Shown: positions 1-12,399, counted from the first letter of the stretch. The stretch: 64,000 nucleotides of DNA from Colletotrichum lupini (GCF_023278565.1 NC_064672.1:7812001-7876000); one strand, 5' to 3'. Made by a program: numbers and translations. The notes: generated by a model not told the origin, from the sequence alone.

Positions 1-1360
1 GTCGAAACACGACCTGGTCGGCAGCCAGTCAGTATTCAGCGAGTCAAGATATGCATCCCTCGTGTGATCGCTCTCTCGTATCGAAAGCTCGAAGCTCTGG
101 GATCCCATTTGCGGCGGACCCCTCCGTCATCACCATTCAAAAGCTTGGGGACGGTGAGGCCATGGTGCTGGGCCATCGGCAAGGAGGTGGTGGGCGAAGT
201 TCTGCCGATCAATCAATTCTCGACTATTTCAGTTGCCCGTCCTGGCCATGCTTGCCAATAGTGCATTGACTTGGTAAAGCCAAGACTCTGGCTTTGTCTG
301 TGCAACCCTACTCCGTACATAGATGCCCCGTTTCTTCTCAAAAGTCCCTCGACGAAAACAGAAGGTTGTTCTGACATCACATATCTCTTTGGCTTTGCTG
401 TCTGCGAGGCAGATCGTCTTGGTGGATGCTGCTCAAGAACCCCATTTGCCCAAGGCGACCCAAGGGCCAAGACAACTTCTCATCTTCCATAGTAGGTAGT
501 CCGCCACGACAAACACTAAGAGAAGTTTGTTGGGCAAGAGTGTCTCAACTGAGTCAACTCCTACACAGTAGAAGCGAGCAGATACTTGATTAAGCCTAAA
601 TAGGGAGGTTGAACGGCGCTGCCCTGGTTGGATAGTTGGCCGCCTTGGCGAGAGCTTGGCATGCACGTTAAACGGAGCGTTTAATGTCGCGATACCACCG
701 CACCCCGCTAGCGCCGGCTTTCAAAGCTTACTCGCCCTCCCAACTTCATCTCCGAAGGGAGTCAAGGACCGTCCGGTCTCGCTGGACTGTGGCCCATCGA
801 TGCACCGAGATCATCGGATCTCTTATCGGCCCTGGGAATGATGGGAACTTGTGCGGGTGCTCTTTCGTGTTCCAGTGCTTCTCGGTCTCTTCCGACTCAT
901 GCAACTCGTGCATCCAACGCTACCCAACCAGGACGCGAGGAGGCATCAAGCATCGCCTCAAATCCTCAGCTCAGCTCCATATGGCCTTTGGCATGCCAAG
1001 ATCGTCGTATTTCAGAGTCCACGAATCAGAACCAAAAGTCTTTCCCCAGGTGGTTCAATCCAGCTGTTCACGCCGTGCCCGGCCCCGTTGAGTGGCCCGT
1101 CGCTCATATTGAAATTCTCAGTTCAACCTCGATAAGGAAGGCATTCTAGCTTACCCCATGGCCTTCATTCCCGCGCATCCAGTTTTTCTTGATCTCAGAA
1201 CTTGTCTTCTTCCAAGCCTGCTTTAACTGATAGAGCCAAAGGTTGCCTTGAACTGATCCGGAAGGTCGCAAACATCTTAGTTCCCGACTGACTCCCGAAC
1301 CCATTACCATGTATCATTCGAACGAGAAATATCGAGACACGCTCGAGAGAATGCCCTCAA
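1..1360. other. Intergenic, no gene seen
   Basis: No convincing gene is visible in the first 1.36 kb. The open frames are short, overlap on several frames and strands, and show no recognisable domain, signal peptide or splice pattern. The sequence is of ordinary base composition, not RIP-mutated, and is most simply the upstream region of the metalloprotease gene. Confidence 0.5.
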
Positions 1361-1486
1361 GTATATATGTGTTGTCAATCCCCCACCATCAAGGTCCTTC
1401 TTGTCTCTTGCTCCCCATCCCTCTCAGCTCTATCAAGTCCCGGTCCCCTTGTCCAAGCCTCGATCCAATCGGTCTAGCTCTTCATC
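1361..1486 (+). promoter_or_regulatory. Core promoter and leader of the M43 metalloprotease
   Basis: A TATA-like TATATAT lies at 1362-1368, about 120 bp before the start codon. It is followed by a pyrimidine-rich stretch (about 1382-1470), a layout common in strongly expressed filamentous-fungal genes. The transcription start is inferred, not seen. Confidence 0.45.
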
Positions 1487-2380
1487 ATGCAGTTCAAGCT
1501 TTCTGTCGTTGCGGCCCTTGCCGCCGCCGCCTCCGCCGCCGTTACCCCCGCCCGTCTCGGCTGCGGTACTCATGATCCTACCCCTGAGCACATTGAGATC
1601 TCCAAGAAGCTTGCCGAGGAGGAGGCTGCCAACAATGGCACCGTGAGCCTGATGGCGGCGGCCACCATCAACGTCAACGTCTACTTCCACGTTGTTGCTT
1701 CTTCCCAGACTGTGGCAAACGGCTACATCACCGTGAGTATCGACATGGTACCTTACACTTGGAATGTCATTATCTAACAGTTTCAACAGGACAAGATGCT
1801 GGCTGACCAGCTGGCCGTCATGAACAGTGACTTTGCCCCCCACGGCATCAGCTACACCCTGGTCGAGACCACCCGCACCATCAACGCCAACTGGGCCCAG
1901 GATGGTGACGAGATGGCCATGAAGCGCGCCCTCCGCAAGGGTACCTACAAGGACCTCAACCTCTACTTCGTCCGCACCCTCGGCGGCGACTTTGGGTACT
2001 GCTACTTCCCCACCACCGCCGCCGCCGGCTCCACCGCCTACATCCGCGACGGCTGCACCATTCTCTCCTCCACCGTGCCCGGCGGCAGCGAGACCAACTA
2101 CAACCTCGGCAAGACCGTCACCCACGAGGTCGGCCACTGGTTCGGTCTCTACCACACCTTCCAGGGCGGCTGCACCGGCGAAGGTGACTCCATCGCCGAC
2201 ACTCCCGCCCAGGCCAGCTTCTCCACAGGATGCCCTACCGGCCGTGACTCCTGCCCTAGCCAGGCTGGTCTTGACCCCATCCACAACTACATGGACTACT
2301 CTTACGACTCGTGCTACGAGGAGTTCACTCCTAACCAGCAGACTCGCATGTACAGCTTCTGGAACCAGTACCGCGCATAG
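1487..2380 (+). CDS. Secreted M43 (pappalysin-type, MEP1-like) metalloprotease
   Basis: Predicted secreted zinc endopeptidase of 278 aa. Exons are 1487-1732 and 1790-2380, with a 57-nt GTGAGT...CAG intron; the frame closes exactly. An Ala-rich signal peptide starts at the first Met. The zinc site [11 protein letters not shown] is at about residues 194-204 (His194, His198, His204, catalytic Glu195), followed by a Met-turn in [10 protein letters not shown]. Several paired cysteines suggest disulfides. Length and motifs match fungal extracellular MEP1-like metalloproteases, used against host or environmental protein. A 328-aa open frame on the opposite strand (1433-2419) is a codon-bias shadow of this GC-rich gene. 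Family call is firm; the substrate is unknown. Confidence 0.95.
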
Positions 2381-2584
2381 AGTGGTTGTTTGCTTGGGGA
2401 CTGTTCTATCATTTAGCATGATGTTACATCAGAAGCGTGGAGTAGCGGAGCTTGAATAGAGGCTGATGAGATTTGATGAGATCTATGAATAGGGGTGGCT
2501 GAGGGCTCTGGAATATTAGCTCCATGTAAATAGAACCATCAGGTGTCTTGACTTTAGTATAATACCCTAAGAATATTGACTGAA

Positions 2585-4581
2585 TCATAATTCTTCAAAG
2601 ACAATATTCTCTTCCACTCTGACAGATGTCTTGCTCGATTCCTTGGTAAACTTTACGCGCAGCGCCGGGAAGCTTACACTGGTTGCCTTTCCGTCATCAT
2701 CGATAGTGAAAACAACCTCATCTATGGCAATGTTGCCGTATGTAAGCGACCCAGCACCTCCCCATGTCGATCCGCACTTCTTTCCCAGTATGGGCTCCCG
2801 ACGTGACGGTGCCGCATCATCAGGATTCGAGAACACGGCTCGGAACGCGACTTCGCCCTGGTCTTGAAGTCCTATGAACTGTAGATCGGCACCCTGAAAC
2901 CCAAGTTTCCTGCCCACCTCTGAAAAGAAGTTCGTGCCATTGAGCACTAGCTTCTGGAGTGTGAGGCCAAATCTGCCGGGGACGAGCGACAACTCGGCCC
3001 GGGAGTCCGATCCGTCGTCGGCTACATAAGTGCCAGCAAGGTCCTCACCTGCCGCCTCCCGGCCCGCGGCCTCGGCGGCGGGAATCCACTGCTCCAAGAG
3101 CAACTCGCTGAGGACGTCGAATGTAGAATCGGGTACGCCATCGCCGTAGGCCGTTTTGGAAGCCACCAAGAGCGTGAAGCCGATGTTGTGGTCGGGCGAG
3201 AGGATGAGGTAGGTCAAGTAGGCCCCGATGCCGCCGTTCTTGGTGTACAGATCCACGAGCCGAGTGTGCTTTGACCCGGGAGCTGCGGCGACGTCCATCC
3301 GAGTGATTTCCCATGGTCTTCCGACGGCACTGTGGGTGTGCTGGGTATGCGTTACCGGTCGAAGCCATTCGCGGGTTGCTGCTTGGGGTAGGATGGACGA
3401 TGCGAGGATGGAGCGGCTGATGGCAGAAAGGTCGCCCAAGGAAGAATATACGCCGCCGGTCCTGCAGGAGCTGGTCAGCTTCAAAAAGAAGTAAACAGTG
3501 TAAGCTGTTGACTGCTGGCAATCGGTCTCACGGGGTATATGAGGCTATTCCCTCCTGAAAAGGGTAGCCTATCAACGACTTGATCGCCGACGGGGCGAGT
3601 TCAACAACGTTGGCGTTGGGGTCGTCTTTGGGCGGATCCCAAAATGTTCGAGACAAACCCAGAGGCTCTGCAACACTGGTCTTGAAGGCATCTCCTACGG
3701 AGCCACCTGTGATGTTCTCAAACACCCACCCGATGAGCTGAAAGGCCTCATTACTGTACACTGGGGTGTGCCAGGTTGCCGTAGCGGGATACTGCTCCAG
3801 CAAGGAATTGAGGACTTCTATATATGACGGGTTCAGCAAATATCATCCCAAAGAGAAACGTGAGAATGGCTCACCTTCTCTGGTACAAGGTCGCATCTCC
3901 GGCAGACCGCACTTGATGATGTCGGACTCGTTCAGGTAAGGGAGTCCCATGTCCTCGATACCAGGCATACCAGATAGGTCGACGAAGTGATCTGATAATT
4001 GTGAGCTATCGATGGTCACAGAGGTAGACGGTAGTCTTACTATTGCGTGCGATACCACTCATATGGCTGGCCAAACCTCCCAAAGTCACCTCAGACCATT
4101 GCGTCCGATGCGCCCGGTGCCCTACTGGTGCGTCAGCAAGCTCCGGGATGAAGTTGGTGATCGGCTCGTTCCAGTACTTGGGGCCCAGCTTGACGAGAAT
4201 AGTGTACACAGTCAATAGTTTGGTGACGCTTCCGATGCGATACAGCGTGTCCGAGTCCAATGTGCCCCCAGTTATCGTCCCGTTGAGCTCGGTTCCCTGA
4301 TGATGATACTCGTAAAGGAACTCGTCCGAAATTGCAGAGAATACACCAATTGAAAATGACGCAGTGGCGGTGTTTATCTTGCCTAATTCGGTTTCGCCAG
4401 TTGAGATCGCATCCTTGATGAGTTTGGCGAATGACTCCTTGGTATCTTTGATCACCTGTGACTTATGGAGGTCTGGAAGAGGGTAGGCTGGTCCCAGCAA
4501 AGGGCAATTACTGAGATCGACCCTTTGGCTGACGACCAGTCCACCAATGGAAAGAAGACTGAAATGCCAGAGAATTCGCAT
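2585..4581 (-). CDS. Secreted beta-lactamase/transpeptidase-like serine hydrolase
   Basis: Four exons (4581-4041, 3991-3875, 3817-3532, 3461-2585) join to 606 aa with all phases consistent. The introns are 49, 57 and 70 nt with GTAAG/GTGAG donors. The start is the ATG before a hydrophobic signal peptide (MRILWHFSLLSIGGLVVS). The active-site Ser-x-x-Lys is SVTK (Ser118-Lys121) in YRIGSVTKLLTVYTIL. The second motif is Tyr240-Ser-Asn242 (VYSNEAFQLIGW), and a GGVYSSLGDLSAISR stretch follows as in fungal class-C-like hydrolases. Family members (S12) act as esterases, lactonases or peptidases; the substrate cannot be read here. The C-terminal third probably forms the accessory beta domain of this family. 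Confidence 0.9.
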
Positions 4582-5055
4582 GATGCCGTCTTTGTTCTGA
4601 TGCAAATTTCGGAGGTTGAGAGGAGGGAGTCAGCATCAGATCTTTGAAGGAGAGAGAGCATGATATGTCAGCATGCGGCACGGCCTCAAGCTACCCCGAA
4701 TCTGACATCTAGGGGTTTTTTCCAATGACCTGCTTGTTTGGGCTAAAGGAAGAATGGGGACTGCAAGGGGTTCCTCATTAGATGCGAGTCACTAGGCTCA
4801 CGACTGCAGCAAGGGAACTTTGGTAGACACTGGAACTTGATGCTTTCAAAGGCTTTCAGCCTATGTGATGAATTGCTTCTGCTATTATGAGCGTAGCAAC
4901 GCCCTGTTCAGCGCTGAATGTTCACTGATCGAATATGTACACTGAAGGAGTTGGGAGGAGAGCCAAGCCTTCTTTCAAAGATGCTCACCCGGGCTCAATT
5001 CCCTGGGGCAAGGGCGACGACGGTCGGGCGTGATGCACCAGATGGCTCTGACATC
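4582..5055. other. Intergenic between two minus-strand genes
   Basis: This 474-bp gap lies between the aminopeptidase stop and the beta-lactamase-like start, both on the minus strand. It should hold the beta-lactamase-like promoter and the aminopeptidase 3' end. A short plus-strand frame at 4918-5157 overlaps real aminopeptidase exon and was not accepted. Confidence 0.5.
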
Positions 5056-6488
5056 CTAAGCCAGATAAGACGCCTCGACGAGGAAGCCCACCGTGAGCTT
5101 CGAGTGGCGGAGAATGGCGTTCCACTGAACGCTCTCGTAGGTCTGTACATTTGTTAGTCAATTGTGTCTTGGAGGGGCAATGGTCTGACTTACGTCGCTG
5201 GAGGTGTGGATCTTGGGGTTGGAGGTGCTGAAGGGCTCCTCGTTGACAAAGGCAGCAGCTGGTGATTGGACATTAGTACACAGCCACTATAGAAAAGCGG
5301 AAGCACAAGCAACTTACGGAAACCGTTGGATCGGGCGCTGGCATGGTCAGAGCAGCCATAGCCGCAGGAAGAGCTGGAGGGAGCAGCGCCGGTGTACTGG
5401 GTGGTGACGAGGCGGACGTAGGCAGTGAAGGCCGTGTCGACGTAGTCGGTGTACACGGTGGCCTTGCCACCAGGGGAGTAGCCAGTCATGTCCTGGTTCA
5501 GCATACCGAGAACACGCTTGCCCGCAGATTTGTAGTTGGCAAAGACAGCCTGGGAGCCAAGGAGACCACCTTCCTCGCCAGCATAGAAGTGGAATTCGAT
5601 GGTGTTCTGGGGGCGGAACCCAGCATCGACTAGAACGCGGAGGGCCTCAAGCAGGTTGACAGTGCCGGTACCATTGTCATCGGCACCAGGAGCGCGGGCA
5701 GTGGTGGAGCCAGCAGTAGAATCGTAGTGAGCACCAACGATGACTGGCAATAAGTTGTTAGTTGAGATTTGCTAGAAGGAGGGAGGCCTTCTTGAGCAAT
5801 GATTTATGCTCAGTCGTTGACTTACTCAGGTTGGAGCTAGTACCGGGGTACTTGACGATGATGGAAGGCTGGTTGAAAGAGTGGGTGAAGCGAGAGACGG
5901 TGATGGCAGAGTAGCCGGAGGCGATGCTGACCGCCTGGTTGTAGAGCCAGGTGGAAGCCTCAGTACCGTAAGTAGAACGGTAGTGACGGTTTTGGAAGCT
6001 GAGAAAATCGGTTAGCATCTCAGAGTAGGTATGAAATGAACAGGCTCGAAGGCTTACTTGGTCAAGGTGCGGAGCCAAGTCTGAGGGTTGGTGTTGCTGA
6101 CTCGGGTGATGAGAGAGTTGGCCTCGGTGACGTGGCTAAGAGTGGTCGGGTAGACGACGGTCTGACGGGAAGCCAGGTGGTTGCCACCGGTAGAGAGGGC
6201 ATTCAAGACCTCCTCATCCTGAATCTTTGATTAGCTCTTGCTTAATGAAAGCCGTGAAAATATTTCTGGAGTATGACTTACGGAGACATCGGTGATATCG
6301 ATGAAGCCAATGCCCTTGGAGGTGTACTTCTCGTACTTCTCATCCTCAGTGACCCAGGTGCCGGGATCCTCCTCATACGTCTTGACGAGGCGCAGACCGG
6401 GGTTGACCTGAACATCGCCAGTCGCGGGGGCCGCAGCGGCGAGGCCGCAGGAAGCCGCGACGACGGCGAGAGTGGTGCTGAAGCGCAT
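5056..6488 (-). CDS. Secreted M28 leucine aminopeptidase
   Basis: Six exons (6488-6282, 6218-6058, 5998-5826, 5743-5318, 5258-5194, 5142-5056) give 372 aa. An N-terminal signal peptide (MRFSTTLAVVAASCGLAAAA) is followed by a propeptide-like segment. The two-zinc M28 centre is complete: His186 (AHYDS), Asp202/203 (GADDNG), Glu237-Glu238 (AGEEGG), Asp265 (NQDM) and His314 (SDHAS). Cys307 and Cys311 can form the disulfide known in this family. The last exon encodes the conserved tail around SVQWNAILRHSKLTVGF. The enzyme would release N-terminal residues from peptides outside the cell and complements the nearby endopeptidase. Intron number and length are typical of fungal lap1-like genes. Confidence 0.95.
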
Positions 6489-6645
6489 GATGGTTCTTGT
6501 TTATCTTGAAGCTGTCGATGACGGGAGGTAACGAACTTGAAGATGGATGAGTGAGAAAGTAAAGTTGACGGACGGCTTGAGAGAAAAGCTCGTGGGTGAA
6601 GAGGAGAAGAAAGGAAGTTGTAGACGAGGTGGAGCGGAGGAGCAA

Positions 6646-6653
6646 TATTTATA
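6646..6653 (-). promoter_or_regulatory. TATA box of the aminopeptidase gene
   Basis: TATAAATA on the minus strand, about 158 bp upstream of the aminopeptidase ATG. The spacing fits a fungal core promoter. Confidence 0.45.
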
Positions 6654-7855
6654 CGGTAAGGTAGGTAGGTGCCTTTTCGGAAGGAGAACCAGTCGCGCCT
6701 TCCAGGAAGTTTCTGTCCCGCTCTTTCCAAGATTCGTATCAAGAAATTGGCGACGGCCTCATGCACATGACTGGGTACTCTACGCCCCAGTGCCGTGGAC
6801 CATAATATCAGACGAAAGGCAGGAATAACCAACTCAACAGGTGTTGCCCTATAGTTGCGGGGGATCACCAGCGCTTCCGGGCTGGGCCGCAGAAGCCTCC
6901 GGTCTGCGAATTACCGGAAAAGGCATCTGCATCGGCCCCCGGCCCCCCCAGGTTGCAGTGATCAGCGGGCCAAAACATAATTATATGGTGATTTATGTGC
7001 ATGGTGACATTACGTCGGAGCGAAGAGAAGCATGGGGCAGGAGGACCATTGCGTTTAAGCTTATCTGGGTCGCCAAGGCATTAAGCTCATCGTAGCTGCC
7101 GCTTCCAGTTTAGACTCGGCTGTTGAGCGTTCAACCTTCGCGCGACAGTATGAGGGGTCACAACAGACATGGCTTCATTCCTTCATGCTCGCCATGAAAT
7201 ATCCTAGTCACGCCATTGACATATAAGTAAGCACAGTCTGTCGTTCCAAAGAAGGTCCATCGCAGTTTAGGAAGTTCCACATCCACGCAGGTCTGGGCGA
7301 TGCTCTAGTGCTTGGCAAGATGCCCAACTACCTTACCTAAGAGCCATAACACCATCTTGGCACGAACCTTCGCTTAACGATTTTAAACCTCGCAGCTTCC
7401 TAAATGGCTCAATTGGAGATTCCTACAATTGGACGGAGAGTGAGTTGCTTCCCATGCTTACCCTGACGTATTCCTCCAATCGCAGGAATTGCATCAGCAC
7501 ATAGAGTATATCGCGAAGCATAGTGCTCGGAGGAAGATACGTCTATCGTCAACACAATCACACGATATCCAGAGAACTGGAAGAATGGTGACGACCTTGG
7601 AGCGAACTTGTGATTGAAGTTGATAAGAGAGCAGATGAGCTCATAGTGGCACAGAATTTTGAGACTTTACTGAACGGTTCAGTCGATTTTACAGCTTCTG
7701 AGCAGGGTTGGCAGTGCTACAACCCATCAAGTACAATACTCGTGCATTCTCTGGCTCACGCTATAGTCCAATTCACTATTCATGGACCAAGGTATGGCCA
7801 AGCGTTCCTCCGATGGCATCCTTCATCATGGCTGCTAGGGCCCCTGCGTTCCAGC
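6654..7855. other. Intergenic, no gene seen
   Basis: The remaining upstream region of the aminopeptidase plus the 3' flank of the small secreted protein gene. Open frames here are short, start inside unrelated sequence and show no domain or splice logic. No repeat or RIP signature is apparent. Confidence 0.5.
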
Positions 7856-8218
7856 TTAGAAGCCCTGCTTTGCAACCTGAGCCTTGGCAGCAGCAATGGT
7901 TGCCGCCTTGTTGGGGTCGACAAAGTTGCAGCCGTTCTTGCCATTCTGGAACTGCGCCGCCTCGGCCGAGCAGACGCCGACGCCGCTGGCATCCGCGCAG
8001 CATGCGGAAGAGCAGTCAGCGTTATCGACACAGCCTCCGGTGATGAACTGAGCTCCGTTGCCCTGGCCGACGTTCTTGGCACCGGCGTTGTTGGGGGTGA
8101 TTGCGAGTGCGGTCATCGCAACTGAGTCGCGACTGAGTTAGCAGCAATACTCTGATCGGAGGGTCCGCTAGGCTGGATACTCACAAGCGAGAGTGGCGAA
8201 GAGAGTGATGCGGACCAT
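7856..8218 (-). CDS. Small secreted cysteine-rich protein, BAS-like effector candidate
   Basis: Two exons (8218-8185 and 8121-7856) encode 99 aa. The intron of 63 nt falls inside the signal peptide, which begins MVRITLFATLA. The mature part has six cysteines in a compact pattern: C-x5-C-x3-CC (GGCVDNADCSSACC), a further Cys after GVGV, and GC near FQNGKNGCNF. This spacing resembles the small secreted proteins called biotrophy-associated secreted proteins in rice blast and Colletotrichum; that resemblance is from memory of the family, not a search. Such proteins are secreted during plant infection and have no known enzyme activity. The short 5' exon would be missed by simple ORF finding. Confidence 0.8.
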
Positions 8219-8368
8219 TTTTTACGAGTGTTGGCTTGGTTGGTGATTAAAGAAAGATTTTAAGATAAATGCGACTCCAGGTCGTTGAAGCGAATGTGCA
8301 TGCACTGTAGATTGATAAGAGAAGGATTGATGAAGAATCAAGACCCTCTAGCCCAGAGGCAACGAGTC

Positions 8369-8376
8369 TTTAAATA
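8369..8376 (-). promoter_or_regulatory. TATA-like box of the small secreted protein gene
   Basis: TATTTAAA on the minus strand, about 150 bp upstream of the ATG at 8218. It is the best core-promoter candidate for this gene. Confidence 0.4.
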
Positions 8377-9936
8377 CTCAGTCTCGCTAAATGCCTCGAC
8401 TGACAGAGTTCCGCAGCTGTGGACATTGGTCCCCTGTCAATCCAGCATCCCGCCGGCCCTGGCATCGTGACATTTTCCCGTGAGACGAGTACCAGCAATT
8501 CTGAAGTGATTCCCTAGGTGCCTGAAACTTGGCAATGGAAATAGCACGGCCGTCACCGAATCGCTACTCGTTTTGCGGCTGAACTCTCCCCAAACTCCAT
8601 CGGGTTCGGATCATGACATGTGTCATCCGAACGGATAGATCGGTCAGTTGCGGTTTGATCGTCGTCTGAACCATGTTTTGCGCAACGTCTGCTATTAATG
8701 CGCACAGGACCACTAGGGGCCAACTTGCGATGGTCAACTGACGATCTTCACTCGTTCATCTCACCACACGAGTGAGTATCAATCGACCAGTGTTGCTCAT
8801 GTCCATTTGCTGTTCCTTGATCATGCGATGACGCATCCGCAGAAAATAGTTTCTCAGTGATTTTGATCATCTTGTCATCACGACAGTTTAGTAGTTAGAT
8901 TCGTGCATATTGAAGTTGCAGGCGTCAAAGTCTGTGAATTTCAGGTGGTTTCAAGGCATGAAAGTAAAATCTTAAGTAGAGGGCAGGTGTCCAAGGCCAT
9001 TTTTTCCCTTCAATCTTCTGGAATCACTCCTCTGTACTACCAAAAAGCTGCCTCCGAACTTGTCGTCGCTAGGTCTCGACTCCCAGCCGAGTCATTGGTG
9101 GACGTGTGTCTGTGACTGCTTTTACTTTGTATTGTTTTCTTAACATCCTCCTGCTTTGTAGTAGGTAGAAGGCCACAATTGAACTGTTTGGCCCGAATCA
9201 TCGCGGTGAGTATGTACTTATTAAGATAGTCCTGTCAACGTCACCTGAAGGCAAAGACCATGGATCTTCTCCCATCCTCATATGTGTAGAGGATGGGCTA
9301 ATTGCTTTCTAGGATGAACATGTAATCAGCCGTTAGCGGATAGGTAAAGCTCTTGCTCTTTACACAAAACCGGGTCCAAGGCAAGATTGCCAGCATCATG
9401 GTGCGTTTAAAATGCTCATGTACGAGCCTCGACTCGAAATAGCAATGCCGTCTTGGCTGCATAACCGCTGCCTACGTTGGGATGCGAGCGGAAGACTGCG
9501 TCAATAACCCTTGAACGGACCGAAACTGGTTGTATGCTTGAGTCGTACAAAGCGTAACGCCAATTTGTATGTATTTGAGGACCTTTACTTCATTGGATAT
9601 AGAAGAAGATGGATTGGTTACACTGAATGTATCTCAAGCTCGCCAGAGGCTCTTCGCAGAGAAGAAGGAAGTCTCAGCCTTCACCGCGTCGCGCTAGGCA
9701 TTGCTGTACTACTTCACCAAGTTCACGTGGCGAGAGAACTCGAAAACAGGCGAGTTCAATTGTGTCGCACACCCAGATAAATGAGAGTCGTCTCCTATTC
9801 TCCTTTTGCCGCGACCTGTGGCCATGTTGACAAAGACCTTTTGAACTTCTCTGTTTGAACTCCGAGCCATTCATACGGATACGGATAGCATTTCATTGGC
9901 GTCACCAGCTTTGTATTAACCCAAAATAGAGTCGAT
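8377..9936. other. Long intergenic region, no gene seen
   Basis: About 1.5 kb of divergent intergenic DNA between the small secreted protein gene (minus) and the kelch gene (plus). Frames of 65-90 codons occur but lack domains, consistent introns or signal peptides. A regulatory role for both flanking genes is likely from position alone. Confidence 0.5.
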
Positions 9937-12246
9937 ATGCTGTTTCGGTACTCCATGAGAAGTGCCTATCTGCTTTTGGGGGTTCGATCCTTCCTCGAAG
10001 TTCACACATGGGAAATATCTGATGTGCCGGACCCGGACCTGTTCCTTCGAAGAGGCCTATCTAATGGTATTAAAGAATATCTGGCTAAGTAAAACGTCTA
10101 AGAAGAACGATCGGCTAATATGTGATGTGGCTTCAGTTGTTGTTATCGGTAACTTTCTCTACATCGATGGCGGAGAGGTCTCTCAGCTCGATGCCCAAGG
10201 AAAACCATATACTTCCTTTGATTACGGAGTCAAACAAACCTATGGCTCTCACCCAGGTCAGTACTTTAGTGAAGATATCTTCTCGGGTCTCAACGCTTTT
10301 CTGACAGACGGATAACATAGTCAATTCTACCCTCTCAATCGACTTGTCGGAATCTTGGTCCCCCGCCAACGTTTCAATCAGGACGATACCGAAAGAACCA
10401 TACGGTATGGATAGGCAAGCATTGTGGGAAAGGGCAGATAACGACTCATTCTATATATGGGGAGGACACACCGCCAACACCCTCTACTTGAAGGACGAAT
10501 CGCTGTCTACTGGGTCGTGGAAGTTCCAAGCCGATAGTACTGGTGGTGGCCAGTGGTTGAAAGAGACCCCTGACAACCCCACAGAATTCACAGAGCTAGT
10601 GAGAAGTGAGGACGGAGCATTGGCCAGTACTCCTCACGGTGGCTTTTGGTTCGGGGGCTGGGCAGGAACTCGAACGAAGGTAAACATGACTAACGGCGAA
10701 GCGGACTTAGCTCCAGCTGGAGCTACTCCAGGTATGATTGTTTACGATTGGAATACCAAGCTGTGGTCGAATGAGACGACCGCTTTCAAGGCTGCGTTTC
10801 CTCCCTACGGGACAGTGAGAGGTGCAAGAGCACTATATGTCCCCGACTTTGGACCAAATGGCATAATCGTGCTCCTCGGTGGCTTCATGGCGACCTTGGA
10901 CCCAATAGTAAGCGGAAGCGATAGCCTCCATCAATGGATGGAAATATCCAACGTTACGTTCATGGATCCAGTCTCCAAGAAATGGTACAGCCAAATGACT
11001 ACAGGATCTGCTCCGACTAGACGACAGTGGTTCTGCCTGGTAGGACTCAGGAGCAAAACTACATATGAGATGTCAGTATGATGGAACAGTGTCTCGAGCC
11101 AGTCAAAGTATTAACAAAGACAGATTCTTGTTCGGCGGAACAGCTGGGTTCTCTAACAGAGCATACAGCGATGTCTTTGTATTAAGTCTACCAGGGTTTG
11201 TTTGGAGACAGGTGCAATTCGACGACGTATCTCCACGAACGGATCATCACTGCGCAGTAGTAGGAAATCGACAGATGATTGTTGTTGGTGGAAGAACCAC
11301 AACCAAGAGTGTGGGTAATTTGGAAGGATGGGCTCTCCGAGATCCGTGGCCGCAAGGGCTTGGTTTGTTCGACTTGGTGGAGTGGACGTGGAAGGACGAT
11401 TACAACGCTAGCGCTGGTGCTTATCGCAGCCATGAAGAAATTCAACGCTGGTATCGTGAGAAGTAAGTCTGCAGTCCTGAAGGACTAGGGTGAAAGCTAA
11501 ATAATAGGTTTAGGGGTGTCGGTTCTGTGTCATGGTCATCGGAGGAAGTCAAGACTTTCTTCGTGCCGACAGCGAAGTCCACACCCATCCCCACAGCCAT
11601 CCCAACAGTATTGCCTCCAGCTATGCCGAGGGCTACAGAAGCCTCGAGTAATACTATTGCAGGGGCCGCCATAGTTGGGATTATCTTAGCTGTTCTTGCA
11701 TTTCTGGCAATCATGTGGATTGACGGCCATTCGGAGAGACCAATCTTCGTACCACCGCCTGTCGATGAAACGAGCTCAACGACCAACACTATGGATGTCC
11801 CACTTCAGACAAAGGAACTTGAAGCGGACCCTACTCCTTGTCTAGTAGAACCGAACTCGGACCCAAAGACTGTAACAGAGCTTCCAGTGGCCTCAGCGAT
11901 CGATCACAGTCCTTATCAAGCCGAGCCGAGCAAGGATCCGACGCTCAGAACAGAGATTCCGGTGGCCTCGGTGGCCCCAGTGGTCGACATTTATTCTTAC
12001 TACGATGACCCGAGTGTGGAACTGAAGGCTAGAACAGAGCTCCCCGTATCGGCGGCCGATTATCTTCCTTGCCCAGCCGAGCTGAATACGGATCCAACGG
12101 CCAGAACAGAACTTCCTATGAACCCGATGGTCGGAAATAAATCGAGCCTTCCCGTGGAGCTCGACGCTTTGTATAGTCCCGCCAATACTGTAATCAGGAA
12201 TGTCCCAGATGGATCAAGGCATGATCGCGCCAAGCTTATCGAATGA
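9937..12246 (+). CDS. Kelch-repeat single-pass membrane protein with repetitive tail
   Basis: Five exons (9937-10066, 10137-10256, 10321-11071, 11124-11462, 11508-12246) give 692 aa. A hydrophobic N-terminus leads to the typical start of this fungal family, DVPDPDLFLRR, then LYIDGGEVSQL and several kelch blades with GG pairs (IWGGH, LLGGF, FGGTAGFSN, VVGGRT). The family is usually annotated as kelch/galactose-oxidase-like. After the propeller comes a Ser/Thr/Pro-rich stalk, one transmembrane helix (AGAAIVGIILAVLAFLAIMW) and a cytosolic tail with four imperfect copies of a unit ending in RTELPV/TEIPV. Skipping the 52-nt intron at 11072-11123 would look like a frameshift. With it, the expected EIFLFGG blade motif is restored. 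Function unknown; possibly a cell-surface sensor or adhesin. Confidence 0.85.
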
Positions 12247-12399
12247 ACTGCTCAGTCGGCTTCTGGTCACCATTTGAAATAAGGAGACGTTTGGCAACGA
12301 TTTGAGTTAAGAATTGAGATATTCGATTACAGTGAAGAGTGTGAAAAAAACACCTGTGACCTCAGCATATTGCTCGAAGCAGCTCCTCGTTGACATGTG

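Noticed and set aside
1433..2419. 328-codon minus-strand frame
   Set aside because: Antisense shadow of the GC-biased metalloprotease exons; its translation is repetitive Val/Gly/Ala without a domain.
11072..11123. Apparent frameshift in the kelch gene
   Set aside because: A 52-nt intron (GTCAGT donor, CAG acceptor, branch-like TATTAAC) explains it and restores the expected blade motif EIFLFGG.
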